Shown in pieces: positions 12,804 through 22,028 of a stretch of 64,000 nucleotides of DNA. The stretch spans positions 434,001-498,000 of the forward strand of contig BEDY01000002.1 of assembly GCA_002335605.1 (NCBI GenBank), read 5' to 3'. The stretch's first letter is position 1. The number at the start of each line of letters is the position of its first letter. The notes beneath the pieces were generated by a model. That model was not told the origin of the DNA. It saw nothing but the letters and a program-made list of their open reading frames with translations, and searched no databases. Source of the stretch: Prillingera fragicola. Lineage: Eukaryota > Basidiomycota > Tremellomycetes > Trichosporonales > Trichosporonaceae. Made by a program: the position numbers and the translations under genes.

Positions 12804-13313
12804 TATAGCGTGTTTGGTGGGCAGATCAAGATGTAGCCGTTGCTTTGAGATGAGATATAGTAAGTGACCTAGAGTATGTATGTGTCACCGGCCCGCCAAC
12901 CGCCGGACATGTCCGTCGGACAATCCGGGCCGGTAGCTGCGGATGTATTTTTAGTAACACCACATTGAAGACGGTCATGGCCCGTGGCATATGGCATGCA
13001 TGGAGACTAAGGGGGTTGAGGTACTTGCTACCGATGCAGCTGCTCTCTGCAGGAAAGGGGTTCAGACGTGTGGCGAGAGGTAGGGATGACTGTTGCGGGA
13101 TCTTAACTAGTGGGCTGTTGGAATTCGCTTCGCTGGTCTTAGGCACGTTGAAGTCGAGCGCCACACACTTGCATGCAATTACCTAGAATCCCATCTCTCC
13201 AACGAGCGCCTCGCTTCATCGCCAGGCATATTTACTTGCAGACCTTTGCATCACAAATACAATGGAACAGTGGCCCAGCTGTGCCAATCTAAAGAAATTC
13301 CCTATTTAATTCC
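12804..13313. other. GH105 promoter / GH78 3' region
   Basis: This 510-bp gap between two same-strand genes holds no credible ORF. It contains the palindromic CGG/CCG cluster annotated separately at 12887-12934, and otherwise nothing I recognise. Confidence 0.6.
12887..12934. promoter_or_regulatory. Nested CGG/CCG palindromes, candidate Zn2Cys6 binding site
   Basis: Perfect 9-bp inverted arms (ACCGGCCCG at 12887-12895 and CGGGCCGGT at 12926-12934) enclose a perfect 12-bp palindrome CGGACATGTCCG (12904-12915). This overlaps a further inverted repeat TGTCCG-T-CGGACA (12910-12922). Paired CGG triplets are the typical target of dimeric fungal Zn2Cys6 regulators. The cluster is about 85-130 bp upstream of the GH105 start. 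The symmetry is seen directly; the regulator and its function are inference. Confidence 0.6.
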
Positions 13314-15947
13314 TTATCGCACCCAGTCCTTGTCCACGGGCATGGCAAACTTGTGCTGCTGCAGAGGAGGAGGGAAGCGAGGGTCCGACTTCCACTGAAT
13401 CGAATACTCGTGCGTGCCAGCGCCAACCTTCTCGTCGACACCAGGCAGCTCGACGCGCGCGGTGGTGTTGGGTGGGACGACGACCCGAACCTCAAGCTTG
13501 TCACCGACAATCTCCCACTTGCACTCGGTGTAGCCGTAGGGCGTGGTGATGGCCGAGGTCGCGTGGGTGAGGTTGCCACCTGGGCGGGGCTTGACACTGA
13601 TCTCCTTCCAGCCAGGTGCGGCCGGGGACAGGCCGCCGACAACCGAGTGCAGGAAGTTTGCGACCGAACCGAGAGCGTAGTGGTTGAAACTCGTCATCTC
13701 TCCAGGGTTGATGCTGCCGTCGGCGAGCATCGAGTCCCAGCGCTCCCAGATTGTGGTGGCGCCGAGGAGAATCGGCGAGAGCCAGCTGGGGCATTCCCGT
13801 GCGAGAAGCATGCGGTAGGCGTGGTGGAGCATGTCATGCCTGGCGAGAGTGTGGAGGATGATCGGGGTACCCGCAAAGCCGGTGGACACCTGCCAAGTGG
13901 CATCGATGACGAGCTTCTCCAGACGCTTGGCAAGGATCTCACGATGCGCCTCATTGGCCTCACTGATGAGGTCAAAGTGAAGAATGAGGGCCATAGAAGT
14001 CTGGGTGTCGGAAACGACGCGGCCCCGAGGAGTCACGTATGTGTCGTAGAAGAGGGCGAAGAGCTCCTTGGCCTCGGTGTCGTACTGTGCAGCCTTGTCC
14101 TTCTTGCCGAGAACGTGGGCGATGCGGGCCGCCACGCGAGTTGTGTGCACGAGGTAAGCGTCGGCGACAAGCCAGTTGTCGGTCTTGCCACCCGCCGGGT
14201 TCTCGGGAGGTGCATCGGCCTCAAGCCAGTCGGCGAGCTGGAACATGTCACGGTCCCAGAGACGGGTCTCCTCGTCCCGCTTGACACCCTTGTCAAGCCA
14301 CGTGGTGATCGACTCCCACTGGTCGATAAGCACGCTGACATCTCCGGACGCGTTGTAGACGTCCCAAGGGGTGAGTACCGCGACATCTCCCCACACAGCC
14401 TGTGGCATCTCGAGCAAAGGAGTGGTGTTGATGTGGGGGATGACGAGGGGAGGGATACCATTGTTGGCCTTCTGGTCGCAAGCGACGTCCTGCAGCCAGC
14501 CCTTGAGGAAGCCCGGGGTCTGGTAGAGGTAGGAGAGAGTAGGTGTGAAGACCTGGATGTCGCCAGTCCAGCCAAGACGCTCGTCACGCTGAGGGCAGTC
14601 GGTAGGCACCGAGATGGTGTTGCCGCGCGTGCTGTAGACCACGTTGGAATGGAGGCGGTTGAGCATGGCGTGGCTGCACTCGAAGGTGCCGGTGCGCTCC
14701 ATGTCGGTCGAGGTAAGGACGGCAACGAGATCCTCCTTGTTCAGGTTGGCCCAGCCGTCAACCTCAACGTAGCGGAAGCCGTGGAAGGCAAACTTGATGT
14801 GGTGGCCCTTGAGGCTACGGCCGCCAAGGGTGAACTTGTCCGTGGCAGCGGCGCAGCGAAGGGGACGAACACCCAGCTCGCCATTCTCCATGACTTCGGC
14901 ATGGCGGAGGGTAAGAGTGCCGCTCGAGGGGGGCTCACTGGCAATCTCGACGTAGCCGGCAATGTTCTGTCCAAAGTCGACGACAGTCTTGCCACTAGGA
15001 GTCGTGATGATCTCAACGGCGGAGAAGCGTTCAACAGCACGAACAGGAGGTGACTCGACAGTCACGAGCTGCTCCTCGGGCTTTCCAAGGACCTCTGCCA
15101 CCTTCCACTCTCCTGCGTCCCAACTGTCCTCGATTGTCGTGTCGTAGTCCTCGCCGTCGTACAGCTCACTGCGGGTGATGCTGCCGTAGCTCCACTCCCA
15201 GCCGTCACCCGTGGAGGCAACAATCTTGCCGTCGATCTCGAGCTGGGCAAGAAGCGAAGGCTGATTGCCGTACACATTGCGAAGTCCCTCGGCCCATCCG
15301 AGACGAGTCGAGTACCAGCCCTCGCCAATCCAGGCGCCAAGGACGTTGCGTTTGCCGGGCTGGAGGGCGGCGGTGACATCGTGCACAGCGTAGGGAAGGG
15401 TGAAGCGATAGTCGCGCCATCCAGGAGCCATAAACTCATCGCCGACGCGCTCACCGTTGACGTAAGACTCGTACACACCGTGTGCGGTAATGTAGAGGCG
15501 GGCACGAGTGATCTTCTCGGGGGCCTCGAACGACGCGCGAACGCGGAAGGGGCGCTTGGGCTTGTCGGCGTCCTGGGCCGGAGCGCCAACGAGCTGGGCA
15601 GACCAGTCGGCAGTGTCGAGGAAGGCAGCCTCAATATCGAGCGAGGCCACTGGCGAAACAACGTTGTCGGCGCCATGTGCTGACACCTCAACGCGGACAA
15701 TCTCGCGGGAACGAAGTGGTGCCGAAGGCCAGGGGACGAGGACCGACTCGGGCGACTCGACGGCATACTCTTCAACCTTGCCGTTGCGTTGAATCTTGAC
15801 GTTGTAACCGGTCTGGGTCCAGCCAGCGGGGCCGGTCTTGAAGCGCCAGCTGAGGCGGGGGGAAGGAGTACTGACCCCCAAGCCCGAGGGGTAGTGCTCG
15901 GCGGTGAGTGAGTCGATCTCAATGTGGGTGCGGGGCTCGGTCACCAT
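13314..15947 (-). CDS. GH78 alpha-L-rhamnosidase
   Basis: This enzyme releases terminal alpha-L-rhamnose from plant glycosides or pectic oligosaccharides. It is a single-exon gene of 877 residues, opening with MVTEPRTHIEID. The N-terminal beta-sandwich domains include GYNVKIQRNGKVEEY and the TARARLYI-like ITRARLYITAHGVYESYVNG. The (alpha/alpha)6 catalytic domain holds SVPTDCPQRDERLGWTGD, with the acidic residues of the GH78 catalytic motif, then ATTIWERWDSM and NPGEMTSFNHYALGSV. A C-terminal beta domain starts near APGWKEISVKPRPGG. There is no signal peptide, so the enzyme looks intracellular. An in-frame ATG at 15992 would add 15 residues, but a TATA-like element lies only about 20 bp upstream of it, so 15947 is preferred. 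The intact single-exon structure contrasts with intron-rich neighbours, which may hint at a different history. Confidence 0.93.
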   Translation of the reverse strand: MVTEPRTHIEIDSLTAEHYPSGLGVSTPSPRLSWRFKTGPAGWTQTGYNVKIQRNGKVEEYAVESPESVLVPWPSAPLRSREIVRVEVSAHGADNVVSPVASLDIEAAFLDTADWSAQLVGAPAQDADKPKRPFRVRASFEAPEKITRARLYITAHGVYESYVNGERVGDEFMAPGWRDYRFTLPYAVHDVTAALQPGKRNVLGAWIGEGWYSTRLGWAEGLRNVYGNQPSLLAQLEIDGKIVASTGDGWEWSYGSITRSELYDGEDYDTTIEDSWDAGEWKVAEVLGKPEEQLVTVESPPVRAVERFSAVEIITTPSGKTVVDFGQNIAGYVEIASEPPSSGTLTLRHAEVMENGELGVRPLRCAAATDKFTLGGRSLKGHHIKFAFHGFRYVEVDGWANLNKEDLVAVLTSTDMERTGTFECSHAMLNRLHSNVVYSTRGNTISVPTDCPQRDERLGWTGDIQVFTPTLSYLYQTPGFLKGWLQDVACDQKANNGIPPLVIPHINTTPLLEMPQAVWGDVAVLTPWDVYNASGDVSVLIDQWESITTWLDKGVKRDEETRLWDRDMFQLADWLEADAPPENPAGGKTDNWLVADAYLVHTTRVAARIAHVLGKKDKAAQYDTEAKELFALFYDTYVTPRGRVVSDTQTSMALILHFDLISEANEAHREILAKRLEKLVIDATWQVSTGFAGTPIILHTLARHDMLHHAYRMLLARECPSWLSPILLGATTIWERWDSMLADGSINPGEMTSFNHYALGSVANFLHSVVGGLSPAAPGWKEISVKPRPGGNLTHATSAITTPYGYTECKWEIVGDKLEVRVVVPPNTTARVELPGVDEKVGAGTHEYSIQWKSDPRFPPPLQQHKFAMPVDKDWVR

Positions 15948-16710
15948 GTTGTGTATAGAGATGGTGAATGCAGTTGTGTCTGAGCAGCCCAAGGTTGGGG
16001 TGCTGAGCTCTTATATGTATATCATGCATTCGCACCGGGGGCCGCTGCGGGCACCCACCGAGTACATGGACTGAAGTTGACATGAATCTCGGATTGTTGT
16101 TGCCCCGTCCACCGAGCGCTTAAACTTCGGAGCTGTGCCAACGACGGAGCAACCAGTTTTCTGTAATCCACAGCGCCTCCGGAGCAGCGGCTCGCCAAGC
16201 CGGCCCAAGCTCAGGACTGGGGCTCTGCATGAAGGCGTAGACTGCACTCCTCGCAAGCCTCGCAGCTGACGTCGTGTTCCCTCGGTGCCACACTTGCATT
16301 CACCGATTGATCACCGAGCTGAGCATGGACCACCGAATCGTTAATCCGCAGACGGGGCCCGCCTCAGGTCGGACGGAAGAATGCCCCACCGAGATCCTGG
16401 AACTGGCAAATGGCAGAGACCTTCGAGCAGATGAGCAGCTGCTCTGCCCATGTGCGCGGTTCCTTGCTGCGATGCAGCACAACTCCACAAATGTGGGGGG
16501 AAGGCAATATGTAGATAGTAACCCTCTGAAGTGTCTTGGAAGTAGGGCAAGTGGGGGCGGGATCAAAATGTCAGTGGGACTCGCCTCGCGCGAAACCTCC
16601 TCTGTAAGACAACCATCGTCTTCCATGCTTGTCATATGCTATGCTTGATTCTCTCAAAGTGCTGCATGCTCTTGTACACTACATTGCTGCTACTGCTAGG
16701 ATAAACGCGC
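15948..16710. other. GH78 promoter / SDH1 3' flank
   Basis: About 760 bp with no convincing ORF. The left part is the GH78 upstream region, with several CGG/CCG triplets at 16035-16055 and 16170-16205. The remainder shows nothing recognisable. Confidence 0.5.
16011..16020 (-). promoter_or_regulatory. TATA-like element of the GH78 gene
   Basis: On the minus strand the sequence reads acATATAAGAGC. It lies about 64 bp upstream of the preferred GH78 ATG (15947) but only about 20 bp upstream of the alternative ATG (15992). The spacing therefore favours the downstream start. Function is inferred from sequence and position alone. Confidence 0.45.
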
Positions 16711-19057
16711 TTAGTACACACGCTTGAAGGGGGGAACGTGCTTGCACTCGTTCTCGTCAAGAGTGTGGCTGATGACATTACGGTACTTCAGCTCGACCTC
16801 GGGCGAGTCGGGGTCGCGCTGGAACGAGAGCGTGTGCTTCATCCACTCCTTGTCGTCACGCTCTGGGAAGTCCTCTCGGGCGTGGGCACCACGTGACTCC
16901 TTACGGGCGGCGGCGGAAACGACAGTCTGGATGGCGCACTGTTGAATGTTGCGGAGCTCAAGGGTCTCAATGAGGTCCGAGTTCCAGATCATCGAGCGGT
17001 CCTTGATGCCGACCTGGTCGTAGGTCTTGAAGACCTCGGACATGCCGCGGACACCGTCGTCGAGCGACGACTGGGTACGGAAGACAGCGGCGTCGGTCTG
17101 CATGGTCTTCTGCATGTTGAGACGGATGGTCGAGGTGTGGAGGGGTCCGTCCGAAGTACGGATCTTCTCGAGGTTGGCAATCGACTCCTTGCCAAGGTCA
17201 TCCTTCATGGGCTTGTGGGGGGTGTTGGGGGCAAGAGTCTCCTTGATGTGGTTGGCGCAGGCACGGCCGAAGACGACAATGTCAAGAAGAGAGTTGGCAC
17301 CCAGACGGTTGGCACCGTGGACCGACACACAGGCGGCCTCACCGGCAGCGTAGAGACCAGGAACGACCTGGTCCTTTCCGGCGTCGTCGACGGTGATAAC
17401 CTCTCCGGTCCACTTGGTGGGGATACCACCCATGTTGTAGTGGACGGTGGGGAGGACGGGGATGGGCTCCTTGGTGACATCGACGCCGGCGAAAATGGCA
17501 GCAGTCTCCGAGATACCAGGGAGACGCTCGTGGAGGACGGATGCGGGAAGGTGCGAAAGCTGGAGGTAGATGTGGTCCTTCTCGGGTCCAACACCACGGC
17601 CCTCACGGATCTCCATGGTCATCGAACGCGAGACGACGTCACGCGAGGCCAGGTCCTTGGCGGTGGGGGCGTAACGCTCCATGAAGCGCTCACCGTTCGA
17701 GTTGAGAAGGTAACCACCCTCTCCACGAGCACCCTCAGTGATGAGGCATCCCGAGCCGTAGATACCCGAGGGGTGGAACTGAATGAACTCGAGGTCCTGG
17801 AGGGGAAGGCCGGCACGGACAACCATAGCGTTTCCGTCACCCGAGCAGGTGTGAGCCGAAGTGCACGAGAAGTAGGCACGACCGTAGCCACCAGTGGCAA
17901 GAACTGTCTTGTGCGAACGGAAGCGGTGGAGGGTGCCGTCCTCCATGTTGAGGGCAATGACACCGACACACTCGCCGTCCTGCATCAGGAGGTCCATGGC
18001 AAAGTACTCGATGAAGAAGTTGGTGTTGTGGCGCAGCGACTGGCCGTAGAGAGTGTGGAGAAGAGCGTGGCCGGTACGGTCGGCGGCGGCGGCGCAACGG
18101 TAGGCCTGGCCACCCTTGCCGAAGTTGAGCGACTGTCCACCGAACGCACGCTGGTAGATCTTGCCCTCCTTGGTACGCGAGAAGGGGACACCGTAGTGCT
18201 CGAGCTGGGGAGACAATGTCAGCGGCTGCGCGCGCTATCCGGACAATTTCTCGAGCTGGCTTTGTAACTGAATAGTTGCCAATGGTCGAGCACTTACCTC
18301 GATGACGGTCGAGGGAGCCTCACGGGTCATGTAGTGGATAGCGTCCTGGTCACCGAGCCAGTCCGAACCCTTGACGGTGTCGTACCTGTGTGGATCAGTT
18401 TCTGACAATAGCATTTACCGCGCACGAGCCACTTACATGTGCCACCTCCAGTCGTCCTCGGTCATGTTACCGAGAGCGGCGTTGATACCACCCTGCGCGG
18501 CGACAGTGTGACTACGGGTAGGGAAGAGCTTGGTGATACAAGCAGTCTTCAGGCCACCCTCCGCTGTCAAGTGTTAGCTCACTGCGCACTCCTTGTTATT
18601 TTCTCAGGACGTACCGAGACCGAAAGCAGCACGGAGACCGGCACCACCGGCACCACTTGTCCTGTCAGTACTAGCTCATTTTGCTCCACTGTCTTCCTCC
18701 AGTAAGACTTACACAACGACGGCATCGAACCTGCGAAAACGTCAGCACTGTTCTCTGCTCCGGACAAATTATTGAGTGAAAGCCGGAGTCCGGGCTGCGA
18801 AGGATGACTTACTCGTGGTCAATGACGGGGTAGCCCTTGTGCTGGCCAAAGTTCTGGAAACAGGTTAGCTCTGCACATCATATGCTCCAGTCGGCCGACG
18901 AATTCGAGTGCGCGCGACCGTCGCACGAGTCAAGTTGGGTACTAACGGTAGCCTCCTGAGCGCGTGCGGTCTGGCTGGCGACGACGTAGCCACGGGTGTT
19001 ACGAAGAGCGAGGCCCGCCTTGGTGGGGCGGGAAAGAGCGCGCGAGAAGCGCATCAT
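16711..19057 (-). CDS. SDH1: Succinate dehydrogenase flavoprotein subunit, mitochondrial
   Basis: This is the FAD-bearing catalytic subunit of complex II, oxidising succinate to fumarate in the mitochondrial matrix. Minus-strand exons are 19057-18947, 18853-18813, 18730-18713, 18655-18615, 18563-18437, 18385-18298 and 18204-16711, giving 639 residues, the normal length. Residues 1 to about 35 ([15 protein letters not shown], Arg-rich, no acids) form a mitochondrial presequence. [19 protein letters not shown] is the FAD nucleotide-binding fold, and the His in [11 protein letters not shown] is the covalent FAD attachment site. [11 protein letters not shown] and [20 protein letters not shown] are substrate and FAD-binding signatures. 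The 5' half is cut into very small exons (41, 18 and 41 nt), whereas the last exon is 1494 nt. The fourth exon uses an AAG acceptor chosen because it restores VVVGAGG. Confidence 0.96.
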
Positions 19058-20060
19058 CTTGAACTAGTTTTAGGAGTGGTGAGGAAGGGGTTTGTAGAAA
19101 AGCAAGATGCCCTATGGAGGAGACGAAGGTGTTCAGGTGGTGCTGCACTCCTCGACTGCTCCTCCCCTGCTGCCTGCCCTGCAGCACAGTGAGAGTGCCC
19201 CCGTCACATACAACTCGCGGCCGTTCGTTGGCTCGGAAGGGGTCGGACCCACTACCAGTGGCTATAACGCCGACCCAGGCCGAAATGGGTAGCCAACCAG
19301 CGCAAGGCAGGTTGTCACCACCATACTATGCTGGGTCAATGCATATAATCGTTGACTTCATGAAATGCATGCATCGTCAGTAGCATGGTGCGCTTTACAT
19401 GCTTGGTGGCTATTGCCATACTGTTGACACTGCTCTGCATGCAATCACACGGTCAATCACAACTGCACGCTGATGCACGGATCTGCCCGGCCAGTTGGAA
19501 CCCAGCTTGACCAAATCATTGCTCTACCGCTTCTCGCAGCTGTTCATTTACCGCGCACTGACCGCTGTCTGTAGCCCCGTGATCCCGTCGGCTGATCATT
19601 CTATTCACCCACCCAGGTCCCCATTCAGGCCAAGTACACCCCCGACAGCCAGCGGGAGGTTCCTGTGCGATGCATGATCTGCGATCGCTCCGGGGCCGAG
19701 GGCTCCGCAAACCTCAACAAATGCTCATCACACTTACGACTGTTTCAGGCGTCCCTGCGCCAACATGGTGGTAGCGTGCCTATCGCCTCCATTCTAGCAT
19801 GCCTTGAACAATTGTCAACAAAGCCGGTGGCCCCCCGAAGAAGTGTCGGAAAGCATGCATGTGGTCAATGAACAAATACATCGGCACTCCCAGACTGCCT
19901 TGCGAGTAGCGCACAGACAGTCCTGGGAAGCCTGAGCAGAGATACGGTATCATGAGGGAAGAAAGCCCGGGACGATCAATATAACTGTTTATGGATGGGG
20001 GTGAGCTTGCTGCCGACGCTTTGCCGCCCGCAAATATCAGGTGCGTCAAGCGAGCACGCC
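19058..20060. other. Intergenic region, SDH1 promoter side
   Basis: About 1 kb between the SDH1 start and the 3' end of the CK2 alpha gene. It contains several ATGCATGC-type short palindromes (for example near 19365 and 19435) but no long ORF, tRNA or repeat array that I can support. Confidence 0.5.
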
Positions 20061-21489
20061 TCACTTGCTCGCCTTCGCGGCCGCCTCCTTCACGGGTGCT
20101 GTGGCTGTTAGCGCACAGATTCACTGTGGCGACACTGCGACTCACTGAAGTAAGGGTGGCCCTGCGCCTCCTCTGCGGTCAAGCGCTCCTGGTGGTCGTA
20201 GCGGAGGAGCTTGTCGAGGAAGTCGATAGCCTCGTTAGAGATGTATCGCTGGTTCTCAGACGTGATAAACTTGGACCACGGCTTGCGGGGGTATCGTCCA
20301 AGAATGTCGTCAAACTGTCCGTCGAGGTCAATGTCGTACCTCTCGAGGTAGGTGAACAACTCGTCGGTACCAAGGACCTTTGCAATCTTGACAAGCTGGT
20401 CCGCGTTGTCGTGTCCGTGGAAGAAGGGCTCCTTGCGGAAGATCATGCTTGCGAACATGCACCCCAAACTCCACATGTCCAGACTGTAGTCATACTCCTG
20501 GAAATCGACAAGGAGCTCTGGTCCCTTGAAGTATCGCGACGCGACGCGAACGTTGTATTCGGTGCGCGGGTGATAGAACTCGGCGAGTCCCCAGTCGATC
20601 AAGCGGAGCTGCTTCTTCTCGTGATCAATCATGACATTGTGAGGCTTGACGTCGCGGTGCATGATACCCTTCGAGTGGCAGAAGTCGAGGGCTTTGAGGA
20701 GCTCAAAGATGTAGAAACGGACGTCAAAGTCGTTAAACTTGGGATACAGCGTCTTGAACTCGGTATTCTGAAAGGTCAGCTACATGCCGTAAAGCCCCTC
20801 AGTCCATATCCCACTCACATTGACATACTCGGAAACGATAGATGGTGTCTTTGACTGCGCGAGTTAGAACCTGGACACAATTGCGTTCCCCGGACGCGGC
20901 GCCACACTCACCTGGCTGTCACGGACAACGTCGAGCAAGCTGATCACATTGGGCCCGCCGGCAAGGTTCTGCAGAATCTTGATCTCACGCTTGATCTTCT
21001 TCTTCTTGACGGGCTTGAGGACCTTGACGATGCACTTCTGGTTGGTGGGGAGGTGGACCGACTCGAAGACCTACGGCGGCATGTTAGCATCCGATGTGCA
21101 AGCATCCCACTCCCAAACAGCACGCACCTCCGAGTACTTTCCCCTTCCGACCTTGCGCACAATCTCGTAGTTGTCCTGCGATCCCCAGGTCACAGCCAGG
21201 TTGTCTGTCGGTGTCAGTGATCAGCTTGGCTCCAGGCGCAGCCATCAAACTCACCATAGTCCCACCATGACTTCCCCAGCTTCTCGTTCGCATCGGGGTA
21301 GACGCGTGCCTGTAGACAATGTCAGCATGCCGAAGCAGATGGGCGGTCGTTGAGGGTGGTGTGCCGAGCAGCTGATGGTGGAGGGACACACAAAACCAAC
21401 AGCTCCGACTCGGCCAAGCTGCGCGCGGCGTTCTCCCACTGTGCCCTCCCAACGCTGGCCAGACTCACAATGCTCCTTTGTCCCGCCAT
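20061..21489 (-). CDS. CKA1: Casein kinase 2 catalytic subunit alpha
   Basis: This is a constitutive acidophilic Ser/Thr kinase. Exons 21489-21469, 21309-21255, 21204-21128, 21070-20912, 20854-20819, 20767-20146 and 20098-20061 give 335 residues, the family length. Visible features are the glycine loop [11 protein letters not shown], the catalytic Lys in CIVKVLKP, and the basic cluster [11 protein letters not shown] that recognises acidic substrates and the beta subunit. [11 protein letters not shown] is the catalytic loop, and [11 protein letters not shown] has the CK2-specific DWG in place of DFG. The first coding exon is only seven codons (MAGQRSI), followed by an intron of about 160 nt, much longer than the other introns here. 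The last exon encodes only [11 protein letters not shown] plus part of a codon. Confidence 0.96.
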
Positions 21490-22028
21490 GTTGCTATGCC
21501 GTATTGCACCAGCTAGGCCAAAGGATAGAGATGTAGACGACAGCCCGCCCTCGCGCTCAGAAAGTGATGGACAGAATCACTTGCGGCAGTTGGTGGCGTG
21601 CAATATACCCCCGTGATCGGCCCCGGCATCCAATTGGCTGACAACCACCGCCGAAGCATGAGTCTTGTCACTTCCCGCCAGTTGGCATTCCAGGTGCTGT
21701 AACGTTCCCCAGGCGAGCTAGTTGTTGTACATGCAGCAGGCGCACGGCTTGTGTAGGAGATCGTGCCAAGACACTGTACTGTACAGTGCACAGTGCACTC
21801 AGTGACGTCTGTACCGCCAGTCATACCAATGTGTGGCAGCGTCAAGCGCCACGCAATGTTCTTCACAACATTGCATCATCAATTGTACAGTGGCCGGCCA
21901 GACCAGATGCCAGCACACATGCCGTGTCACTGGGCCATGCTCGCCTGGGCAGAATGCTATCAAGTCTACCATGCTATCTTCCTCCAAGGCCCAGCTCAAG
22001 CAGTACCACGTACCGCGAGCTGAACAAC
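21490..22028. other. CKA1 promoter / TOP1 3' flank
   Basis: 540 bp without a supportable ORF. It contains the symmetrical element annotated at 21772-21804; the rest shows nothing recognisable. Confidence 0.5.
21772..21804. repeat. Short inverted-repeat cluster upstream of CKA1
   Basis: CACTGTAC-T-GTACAGTG (21772-21788) is a perfect inverted repeat with 8-bp arms and a single central base. It is followed directly by CACAGTGCAC and CTCAGTG, which repeat the CAGTG core. The element lies about 285 bp upstream of the CK2 alpha start. It could bind a dimeric protein or be chance; no function is claimed. Confidence 0.5.

Noticed and set aside
13353..15053. 566-codon ORF on the plus strand
   Set aside because: It is antisense to the GH78 exon. 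The GH78 reading has clear catalytic motifs, and GC-rich third positions commonly leave long open antisense frames.
15948..15992. Upstream in-frame ATG extending GH78 by 15 residues
   Set aside because: The TATA-like element is too close upstream for a transcript to include it, and the extension does not look like a signal peptide.
16942..18267. 441-codon ORF on the plus strand
   Set aside because: Antisense shadow of the SDH1 last exon; its composition (Val/Asp/Gly/Thr-rich, no domain) is typical of such shadows.
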